11,569 bases of DNA from positions 1 through 11,569 of the forward strand of contig JAKQBQ010000177.1 of the NCBI GenBank assembly GCA_029574055.1, read 5' to 3'. This document shows, one piece after another, positions 1 through 5,264 of this stretch; position 1 is the stretch's first letter, and every line of letters begins with the position of its first letter. This DNA comes from Methanobacteriota archaeon (GTDB taxonomy: Archaea > Thermoplasmatota > Thermoplasmata > Methanomassiliicoccales > Methanomethylophilaceae). The position numbers and the translations under genes were made by a program. Below the pieces are notes generated by a model, which was given only the letters and a program-made list of their open reading frames with translations, ran no database searches and was not told the origin of the DNA.

Positions 1-1
1 T

Positions 2-181
2 GAAATGTACCGCAGCACCCTCGAAAGGCAGTCCTCCGAGGCAAAACGTTACAAGATGTACTACGGTATAGATATCGAGGACAGAACCGTCTACGACCTG
101 GTGATCAACACCGACGACCTCGATCCGTGTCAGGTTGTGGACAGGATCCTCAAAGGGGTAGGGGAAAGCACTTGCTTGTAA
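2..181 (+). CDS. cmk: Cytidylate kinase, archaeal type (C-terminal part)
   Basis: Only the last 59 codons are present; the gene begins before the window. The enzyme phosphorylates CMP/dCMP to the diphosphate with ATP in the cytosol. The visible tail contains the run YYGIDIEDRTVYDLVINT, which matches the C-terminal part of archaeal Cmk proteins (arginine-rich lid remnant ERQSSEAKRY, then YxGIDI and the YDLVINTD strand), followed by a final helix around DPCQVVDRILKG. The stop is TAA at 179-181, and the next gene starts inside it (TTG at 172), so the two are probably cotranscribed. The cmk-truB neighbourhood is common in archaeal genomes. The identification rests on the tail alone but the pattern is characteristic. 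Confidence 0.85.
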   Translation, partial: EMYRSTLERQSSEAKRYKMYYGIDIEDRTVYDLVINTDDLDPCQVVDRILKGVGESTCL

Positions 182-1164
182 AAGATCCGAACACGCTGCC
201 CGACAAATGGGGCAAAAGGCCGTCAGACCGTTCTGTCGGCGAACTTCTGGGTGCCGGAGTGATAATCCTCGATAAACCTTCAGGCCCCACATCCCATCAG
301 GCGACTGCGTGGGCAAGGAATGTCCTACACGTTGAGGAGATAAGCCACGGCGGAACGCTGGATCCCTACGTAAGCGGCGTCCTCCCCATCTGTCTGGGTA
401 AGGCGGTCAGGCTGACCGACATCGTCCTGTCCTCGGATAAAGAATACATCTGCCTGATGAGGCTTCACAAAGACATCGAAAAAGAAAGGGTGATCAAAAC
501 GATGGGGAAGTTCGCCGGCAAGATATATCAGATGCCGCCGGCAAGGTCTGCTGTGAAAAGGCAGCTGAGGATAAGGACCATCAGCGAACTGGAGATACTT
601 GAGATAAAAGGCCGCGAGATCCTGTTCAGGGTATCCTGCGACGCCGGCACATACATTCGAACTCTGTGCACGGATGCGGGGGAGGCGCTGGGATGCGGCG
701 CGAACATGGTGGAGCTGAGGCGCACCCGCTCCGGCATGATGAAAGAGGACAATGCGGCGACCCTGCAGGACATGGCCGATGCGTACGTATTTTGGCAGCA
801 GATGGGCAGGGAGAAGTGGCTGAGGAGCATGCTGATGCCCATGGAGGTCCTTGTGGAGCCGCTTCCGAAAGTGATCGTGAAGGCGACCGCCGTCGATGCG
901 GTATGCCACGGGGCCGACCTGAACGTGAAGGGGATACACATGCTGGACGAGGACATCCGAAAGAATGCGTTGGCGGCAATGATGACCGCAAGGGGAGAGC
1001 TGATAGCCATCGGCAAGATGGCGATGTCCACTTCCAAGATAATGGAGTCCGACCAAGGGAAAGCCGTAGACGTTGAGAGGGTGTTCATGGACCGCGGACA
1101 CTATCCCAGGATGTGGAAATTCTCGACAGACCTGGAAGAGGTCCAAGCCGTAAACGATCAATGA
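172..1164 (+). CDS. truB: tRNA/rRNA pseudouridine synthase, TruB/Cbf5 family
   Basis: This 330-residue protein isomerises uridine to pseudouridine. In archaea this family is both the catalytic subunit of H/ACA guide ribonucleoproteins and a tRNA Psi55 enzyme. Visible in order: an N-terminal extension (LVKDPNTLPDKWGKRP) typical of Cbf5; substrate-loop motif LDKPSGPTSHQ around residues 33-43; catalytic motif GGTLDP at 60-65 with Asp64 as the presumed nucleophile; GTYIRTLC at 159-166; and a C-terminal PUA RNA-binding domain at about 231-308. The length fits archaeal Cbf5. I chose the TTG at 172 because the GGGG run ending at 164 is well spaced and family similarity starts there; a GTG at 127 would add 15 unrelated residues. 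It overlaps cmk by 10 bases, which suggests translational coupling. It could equally be labelled cbf5. Confidence 0.93.
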   Translation: MLVKDPNTLPDKWGKRPSDRSVGELLGAGVIILDKPSGPTSHQATAWARNVLHVEEISHGGTLDPYVSGVLPICLGKAVRLTDIVLSSDKEYICLMRLHKDIEKERVIKTMGKFAGKIYQMPPARSAVKRQLRIRTISELEILEIKGREILFRVSCDAGTYIRTLCTDAGEALGCGANMVELRRTRSGMMKEDNAATLQDMADAYVFWQQMGREKWLRSMLMPMEVLVEPLPKVIVKATAVDAVCHGADLNVKGIHMLDEDIRKNALAAMMTARGELIAIGKMAMSTSKIMESDQGKAVDVERVFMDRGHYPRMWKFSTDLEEVQAVNDQ

Positions 1165-1327
1165 ACTCATTTTTGGGATGGTATCAACCGGCTCGGATAC
1201 TATCGAGTGTATCTATGGGATGATGAAACCTTCTAACAACAGGTTCATAATCAGCCGGCGTGTATGAAGCTAACTGTACGCTTCTCATTATATATTGTAG
1301 AAAAAAGTTGTCGTTAGGGGGCAATTG
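1165..1327. other. Intergenic spacer between truB and the RhuM gene
   Basis: This 163-base spacer begins with a short T-rich run (ATTTTTGG at about 1170) that could end truB transcription. It has no convincing ORF and ends with the TATA box and ribosome binding site of the RhuM gene. An ATGATGA at about 1219 resembles box C of a C/D guide RNA, but I found no matching CTGA box D. Confidence 0.5.
1288..1296 (+). promoter_or_regulatory. Archaeal TATA box upstream of the RhuM gene
   Basis: TTATATATT is a strong archaeal box A. Transcription would start about 25 bases downstream, near 1315-1318, giving a very short leader. A GGGGG run at 1317-1321 lies 6 bases before the ATG at 1328 and could act as the ribosome binding site. 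The gene therefore appears to have its own promoter rather than depending on truB. Confidence 0.6.
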
Positions 1328-2158
1328 ATGCATAATCAGCAAGATGATAAGGGAGAAATGGTCCTGTATCAATCAGACGACATACTGGAATTAGAAGTGC
1401 TCGTTAAAGATGAAACAGTCTGGTTAACTCAGGCACAGATGGTTACACTCTTTGAACGGGAAAGGACGGTAATAACAAAACACATCAACAATATCTTCCA
1501 AGAAGGGGAATTAGACGAAAAAAGCAATGTGCATTTTTTGCACATTCCAAATTCCGATAAGCCTGTAAAATTATACAACCTGGATGTGATAATCTCTGTG
1601 GGATACAGGGTTAAATCACCCAGAGGCATTTCTTTTCGAAGATGGGCAACGAAAGCACTGAGGGAATACATTCTCAGAGGTCATGCTGTCAATCAACGGT
1701 TAGATCAATTGGAGGGTCGTGTGACCGAGACCGAAAAGAAGATAGATTTTTTTGTTAGAGCTTCTTTACCTCCTGCCCAGGGGGTGTTTTTTGAAGGACA
1801 GATCTTTGATGCACATGTATTTATATCCCATCTTATAAAGTCAGCAAAGGAATCTATTGTCTTGATAGACAACTATGTAGATGAAACAGTATTGTTGTCG
1901 CTTTCGAAAAGACCACCGGATGTGTCTATAGCTATTTACACCAAGCAAATATCTCCTCAGCTACAGTTGGATATAGCTAAGTATAACTCACAATATGGGC
2001 GAGTGAAAATATATGAGTCAGACCGCTTACATGATCGGTTTCTAATAATTGATCACGAAGTATATCACATAGGTTCATCACTCAAGGATCTTGGAAAGAA
2101 ACTGTTTGCTTTTTCCAAGTTGGAGATAAAGGACACAGACTTACTAAAAGGGTTTTGA
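1328..2158 (+). CDS. RhuM-family protein with C-terminal PLD-like domain
   Basis: This 276-residue protein belongs to the RhuM family (named from a Salmonella pathogenicity island, molecular role unresolved), common in gut bacteria and some archaea and often near restriction or mobile loci. The N-terminal RhuM domain (about 12-122) shows VWLTQAQMVTLF, ITKHINNIFQEGEL and the hallmark YNLDVIISVGYRVKSPRG, followed by a short predicted coiled coil (about 123-140) and FFVRASLPPAQGVFFEGQIF. The C-terminal part (about 160-260) carries HDRFLIID at 235-242 then GSS at 249, fitting the phospholipase-D pattern HxK(x4)D(x6)GS with Arg237 in place of Lys. The ATG at 1328 follows a GGGGG run; the TTG just before it is an alternative start. 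One hand-counted 60-base line is 37% GC against 55% in a neighbouring gene, which suggests horizontal acquisition, probably from bacteria. Nuclease activity is only an inference. Confidence 0.85.
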   Translation: MHNQQDDKGEMVLYQSDDILELEVLVKDETVWLTQAQMVTLFERERTVITKHINNIFQEGELDEKSNVHFLHIPNSDKPVKLYNLDVIISVGYRVKSPRGISFRRWATKALREYILRGHAVNQRLDQLEGRVTETEKKIDFFVRASLPPAQGVFFEGQIFDAHVFISHLIKSAKESIVLIDNYVDETVLLSLSKRPPDVSIAIYTKQISPQLQLDIAKYNSQYGRVKIYESDRLHDRFLIIDHEVYHIGSSLKDLGKKLFAFSKLEIKDTDLLKGF

Positions 2159-2359
2159 ATTTTGTGCGGATCCATCTAATGCATGTTCCGTGATCGAATA
2201 GGTGTCAAGGCTATCGTAAGGTTTTGTGATGTTTCTTTAATGCATAAGCCCAGCATCCGAATATGTTAGAGCAAGTTGTCCTCAGTTGTATGTGGAACCC
2301 ACTTGTTCCGAGAACGTCCAGCGAGGAAAATACCTATTAACGGACAAGGCATTCTCCGT
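2159..2359. other. Spacer with repeated TAATGCAT, no gene seen
   Basis: This 201-base spacer lies between the RhuM gene and the next operon. A T-rich stretch at 2152-2163 may terminate the RhuM transcript. The octamer TAATGCAT occurs at 2177-2184 and 2238-2245. No RNA gene or convincing ORF is seen; the reading frame of the next gene extends upstream to 2276, but those 28 codons do not look like protein sequence. Confidence 0.4.
2327..2340 (+). promoter_or_regulatory. Possible TATA box for the 2360-3810 operon
   Basis: An AT-rich stretch AAAATACCTATTAA is centred about 26 bases before the ATG at 2360. That is the distance expected for a leaderless archaeal mRNA starting at its own start codon. 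The match to the box A consensus is only moderate. Confidence 0.35.
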
Positions 2360-2701
2360 ATGATGTCAGTATTCGGAGGGAGGGAGCAGATCTTCGGGAA
2401 AGAAGAGTTGAGGCTGGGCGAGTTCGACCCATCTGCCGAAGGCTTCTACAGGAATGTCCAGACCTTCCCCCTCAGCGTCAAGAAAAGGAGATCTATCCGG
2501 ATAAGCATAAGGTCCGATGTCCCGATAGATGTCGCGGTAGCGAACGAGAAGGGCGAATCGGTCAGCTATAAACAAGCGGTCAAAGAAGGATCCGTAGGCC
2601 CGGTCCCCACCGGCGACAACAAGGAAATGGGGCTGATCCTGGGAATATGCCCCGGCGACAGAGCGACCGTCAGCGTGGAAGTTTGGATGGAAAAGCCATG
2701 A
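2360..2701 (+). CDS. Small beta-rich protein of unknown function
   Basis: I do not recognise this 113-residue protein. It has no signal peptide or membrane segment. From about residue 20 it alternates short hydrophobic and polar runs (NVQTFPLSV, RSIRISIRS, VPIDVAVANEKG, RATVSVEVW), which suggests a small beta-sandwich fold such as those that support membrane proteins. The start is ATG 2360 or the ATG directly after it at 2363, both placed for leaderless translation; only a weak AAGG precedes them. The stop overlaps the start of the next gene (ATGA at 2698-2701), so the two are almost certainly one operon and probably functionally linked to the membrane protein. Base composition is like the core genome. 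Confidence 0.7.
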   Translation: MMSVFGGREQIFGKEELRLGEFDPSAEGFYRNVQTFPLSVKKRRSIRISIRSDVPIDVAVANEKGESVSYKQAVKEGSVGPVPTGDNKEMGLILGICPGDRATVSVEVWMEKP

Positions 2702-3810
2702 GCCCTTACATAGAGAAAGGAAGGAACGGGGATTTCTGGGCGGACAATCTGCCCGAGGGGATATCCTTGGTGAGGAAGTTCGACAAGTATGTGATGATCG
2801 CCGCCGCGGTCTCTTTCCTGGCGGCTTTCATCTATGTGCTGTACGAGGATCTGATAGGCATCCACCGGATGTACGGCGTGATGCCCATGCTCGCCCTTCC
2901 CTTTTTCGTATGCGGCGTGATGTTCTACATCAGGGCGAAATACTGGATACTTCTGATACTTGCGGCGGCGGCGATGGTGCTTTGGTTCATAGATATCCCG
3001 CTGACGCTGATATTCTTGGTATTTTTCCTGGTGATAGGTGCGTCCGGGGTCGTTGCGTTAGTGGATGCCCTCCAGAGGTCGATATTCTACCAGGTGCTCC
3101 GGACCATCGAGTACATCAACGTCAAGAGCAAGCTTACGGCGAAAGACAAGGTGGTGGCCTTCCTTTTCAATATACCGGAGGACATGGACACGAGGAACAT
3201 CACCATGGATTACGAGCTGAGCAGGACGAAGATCCCTTGGAAGGAGGTGGGGAATACGATATCCCTCGGCCTCATGGTGGGAATGTTCCTTTGGATATAC
3301 ATCTCCATGAACCCCGCGTTCATGGACCTCAGCACCGAGGCGTCCGTCCCGCTTCTGATGTTCACGCTGATCCTCTACATCCCGGTGTTGGTGATGCCGT
3401 GGTCTATTTTCAGATCACTCAACGTGAGGATAGACACAGGTTACAGGAGCTTCAACATATACCGCGGGATAAGGGCAACGCTCCAGAGGATGGCGGTGCC
3501 GGTGATCGCTGCGCTGTTCTTCGTCCTGGTGGCGATAAACACCTCGGACATCATGACTGTGGCGCTGTACATCCTGTTGTCGGCGGCGATGATCGTGATA
3601 ACCCTCACCATAGCCTCAATTCTTTATTACTGGGTCTTCGAGTCGGTGACCATTAACGACATAGTCTCGAAATGGAAGATGTTCAGGCCGGTGCCGGTCT
3701 TCGTGGGGCTGGAGGCAGACAGCGGGAAGGGGTCGTGGGACGAGGTGGCAGGAACCCCAAAGAGAGATAAGACGGACTTCGGGAAGTTCACGCTGCCGGA
3801 GAACAAGTGA
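2698..3810 (+). CDS. Multi-pass membrane protein, about eight segments
   Basis: This 370-residue integral membrane protein has no family I can name. Hydrophobic segments lie at about residues 31-49, 60-78, 82-98, 101-123, 187-203, 217-235, 265-281 and 286-313. A 60-residue polar domain (about 124-186, with KSKLTAKDKVVAFLFNIPED) separates two four-helix halves, which could suggest two bundles around a cytosolic loop. The C-terminal 55 residues are hydrophilic and rich in Lys, Gly and Asp. No ABC, transporter or protease motif is visible. The start ATG at 2698 overlaps the upstream stop by four bases (ATGA), giving translational coupling; in-frame starts further upstream would run into the previous gene. 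It ends six bases from the convergent gene at 3817, leaving almost no room for separate terminators. Confidence 0.8.
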   Translation: MSPYIEKGRNGDFWADNLPEGISLVRKFDKYVMIAAAVSFLAAFIYVLYEDLIGIHRMYGVMPMLALPFFVCGVMFYIRAKYWILLILAAAAMVLWFIDIPLTLIFLVFFLVIGASGVVALVDALQRSIFYQVLRTIEYINVKSKLTAKDKVVAFLFNIPEDMDTRNITMDYELSRTKIPWKEVGNTISLGLMVGMFLWIYISMNPAFMDLSTEASVPLLMFTLILYIPVLVMPWSIFRSLNVRIDTGYRSFNIYRGIRATLQRMAVPVIAALFFVLVAINTSDIMTVALYILLSAAMIVITLTIASILYYWVFESVTINDIVSKWKMFRPVPVFVGLEADSGKGSWDEVAGTPKRDKTDFGKFTLPENK

Positions 3811-3816
3811 TCCTTT

Positions 3817-4260
3817 TCACAGATAGCGGTCCCCGAATTCGGGATTCGCCCTGCCTCTGGAGTCCAAGGATCTTATGATCGGTTTGAACACTTCTACAGA
3901 GGACATCCCGGGTGTCTTGTTCAGGCCGATCAGCTCCGGCTCCTTGTTGTTGGTTATGATCACCTGATATCTCTGCTCCACATCTTCTACCGAAATGAAT
4001 GGGAACTCGACGGTCCTGGCTATATCAAGGACAACGTCGGCCATCGCCTGTATGTCATCGGGGGTGAGGTCGTCCGGGACCTTTATGAAAAAAGAGTTCT
4101 CCTCGGTCTCGCCGTTAAGGAGGAACATGATCTCCGACCTCTCCATCAGCTCTTTGAACTTGGCCGCCTTCTCTCCGTCCCCCGCCAACTCTGTAAGCCT
4201 GTTCTTGGTGGTGTTCGGTATGTCGATGTAGATGGTCTTTGCTCCAAGTATCTTCCACAT
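3817..4260 (-). CDS. Conserved-looking protein of unknown function, 147 aa
   Basis: This is a soluble 147-residue protein I cannot assign. It starts MWKILGAKTIYIDIPNTTKNRL and mixes helices (KAAKFKELMERSE; DDIQAMADVVLDIART) with strands (ENSFFIKVPDD, RYQVIITNN), an alpha/beta pattern. No catalytic motif is evident. I chose ATG 4260 because a TAATTATC box sits about 25 bases upstream on the minus strand, fitting leaderless transcription, and a GGGG at 4266-4269 precedes it. An in-frame TTG at 4386 would overlap the upstream gene's stop by three bases but would add 42 residues that look like translated spacer. Codon use is like the core genome, so it is probably not part of the AT-rich module upstream. 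Confidence 0.7.
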   Translation of the reverse strand: MWKILGAKTIYIDIPNTTKNRLTELAGDGEKAAKFKELMERSEIMFLLNGETEENSFFIKVPDDLTPDDIQAMADVVLDIARTVEFPFISVEDVEQRYQVIITNNKEPELIGLNKTPGMSSVEVFKPIIRSLDSRGRANPEFGDRYL

Positions 4261-4280
4261 GGTTACCCCAAAGCGGTTCG

Positions 4281-4290
4281 GATAATTAGC
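4281..4290 (-). promoter_or_regulatory. Possible TATA box for the 147-aa gene
   Basis: On the minus strand this reads GCTAATTATC, centred about 25 bases before the ATG at 4260. The spacing fits a leaderless archaeal transcript. Confidence 0.4.
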
Positions 4291-4382
4291 GGTTGCTGTC
4301 AGACGGTCTTTTTCTATCGGCGGCTGTGAGTAAACAGCATTCGAACAGCGTTTCGACGATATACTTCCCGCGCTGTTCACGT

Positions 4383-4937
4383 TCAAATGATGGCGATCAT
4401 TTGATTCAGATCACTTTTGCGATTCTTACCAATAAAAACGAACCCGAATGACTCGTAATAGTGCATGAGGGCATCTCTGCAGTCTAGACGGACGACTCTG
4501 CACCCGAACATTTCATTGCCCCCCTGGAAGAGTTCAAACGCGTGCTCCATCATCTCTCTACCGAAGCCTTTCTCTGCGCCGTCTGCTTTCGCAAGCTGTC
4601 CTAAAAGGTACGCCTGCGCCACTCCACGGTCGATATTCATTTGTTGACGCGTTCTGTCGGACATGAGATGATGTTCATCGACTGAAAGGCACTTGACCGC
4701 CAGAGTAAAGAATCCTCTGATAATGTATGCGCCCAAGTCTTTTCTATCCAAAAACAGATATGTTCTGGAAATGTCGTTCTCCTCATGCTTAATGGCAATA
4801 TTTTTTAGATAATGCTCGGAAGCAGGTTCCGCCGAACACTTGAAGGAATTTAGGAGAATTCGAAGTTCGTTTCTGTCTTCATCTCGGATCAGATCATTGA
4901 GTCTTTGAATGACCAGGTCCAAATATGCTGCCCCCAT
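4383..4937 (-). CDS. GNAT acetyltransferase, probable TacT/AtaT-like toxin
   Basis: This 184-residue protein resembles GNAT-fold toxins that acetylate the amino group of aminoacyl-tRNAs using acetyl-CoA and so block translation. The pattern in order: FKCSAEPASEHYLKNIAIKH at 32-51 (the FxC...LxxxA start of these toxins), ISRTYLFLD at 56-64, a GYxxL-type strand at about 69-80, LLGQLAKADGAEKGFGREMM at 111-130 (strand 4 and the acetyl-CoA pyrophosphate loop GxG, with Ala where Gln/Arg is usual), then RVVRLDCRDALMHYYESFGF at 147-166, with Tyr160/161 as candidate general acid. The ATG at 4937 has GAGAG just upstream. It overlaps the preceding small gene by 44 bases in another frame. A hand-counted line is about 35% GC, below the host, suggesting transfer. 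Toxicity is inferred; an ordinary N-acetyltransferase remains possible. Confidence 0.75.
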   Translation of the reverse strand: MGAAYLDLVIQRLNDLIRDEDRNELRILLNSFKCSAEPASEHYLKNIAIKHEENDISRTYLFLDRKDLGAYIIRGFFTLAVKCLSVDEHHLMSDRTRQQMNIDRGVAQAYLLGQLAKADGAEKGFGREMMEHAFELFQGGNEMFGCRVVRLDCRDALMHYYESFGFVFIGKNRKSDLNQMIAII

Positions 4938-5109
4938 TTTTCTCTCTGATCTCCCTCATGATCCTTTCGCCTTCCTCGAGTTTCTTCATTACATTATGCT
5001 TGGGAATATAAGGTCCCCTGCGCTCTGCGGCTTCAAAAGCTTCTTCCAGCCTCCTTGCCTTTTCAGGGGTGTCTATCACCAGCATTTCGTAGAAAGATTC
5101 GATAGGCAT
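4894..5109 (-). CDS. Small charged protein, candidate antitoxin
   Basis: This 71-residue protein precedes and overlaps the GNAT gene by 44 bases, the usual order and coupling for a type II antitoxin and toxin. It begins with a short strand (FYEMLVIDTPE), then a strongly charged helix (KARRLEEAFEAAERRG), a PYIPK link and a second charged helix (KKLEEGERIMREIREK), ending in a Gly-rich polar tail. I see no ribbon-helix-helix pattern of the kind (DUF1778) usually paired with TacT/AtaT toxins and no helix-turn-helix, so I do not name a family. The charged helices could wrap the toxin. The ATG at 5109 lies about 12 bases from the predicted transcription start. That it is a real gene is likely from its composition and position; its antitoxin role is inferred from context only. 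Confidence 0.65.
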   Translation of the reverse strand: MPIESFYEMLVIDTPEKARRLEEAFEAAERRGPYIPKHNVMKKLEEGERIMREIREKNGGSIFGPGHSKTQ

Positions 5110-5143
5110 GTTATTTTTCTCTGCTTTTACTATTGGCGCAGGA

Positions 5144-5151
5144 GTATTTAT
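5144..5151 (-). promoter_or_regulatory. TATA box for the small protein/GNAT operon
   Basis: On the minus strand this reads ATAAATAC, preceded by AAGG. Its centre is about 38 bases from the ATG at 5109, so transcription would start near 5121 with a short leader containing AGAGAAAAA. This is the only good box A candidate for the two-gene module. Confidence 0.5.
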
Positions 5152-5163
5152 CCTTAATGCATA

Positions 5164-5178
5164 CAGTTAGTATAACTG
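5164..5178. promoter_or_regulatory. Perfect palindrome, candidate operator
   Basis: CAGTTA GTA TAACTG has two perfect six-base arms around a three-base spacer. It lies in the 155-base region between the divergent small-protein/GNAT module and the acyl-CoA synthetase operon, just upstream of the module's TATA box. The size and symmetry suit a dimeric transcription regulator. The regulator is not known and could be the small protein itself. Confidence 0.45.
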
Positions 5179-5235
5179 CGGATCCCGCCCGCACCTGTTT
5201 CCACTCAAATCAAAACGGGACCGAAGAAACAAGAG

Positions 5236-5241
5236 TTATAA
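5236..5241 (+). promoter_or_regulatory. TATA box for the acyl-CoA synthetase operon
   Basis: TTATAA is centred about 26 bases before the ATG at 5265. That spacing predicts a leaderless mRNA starting at this ATG, and it is the main reason for choosing that start. Confidence 0.5.
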
Positions 5242-5264
5242 CGATTCATACTATTTGGATGATC

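Noticed and set aside
127-171. Upstream GTG start for truB
   Set aside because: It adds 15 residues unlike the family, lies deep inside cmk, and the TTG at 172 has a well-spaced GGGG ribosome binding site.
325-1170. Long minus-strand open frame opposite truB
   Set aside because: It is a shadow of the well-supported truB reading frame with no family resemblance.
1219-1290. ATGATGA resembling box C of a C/D guide RNA
   Set aside because: No CTGA box D or D' within the next 70 bases and no closing stem.
4261-4386. Upstream TTG start (4386) for the 147-residue protein, overlapping the GNAT stop
   Set aside because: The extra 42 residues look like translated spacer, and a TATA-like box lies inside this stretch at the right distance for the ATG at 4260.
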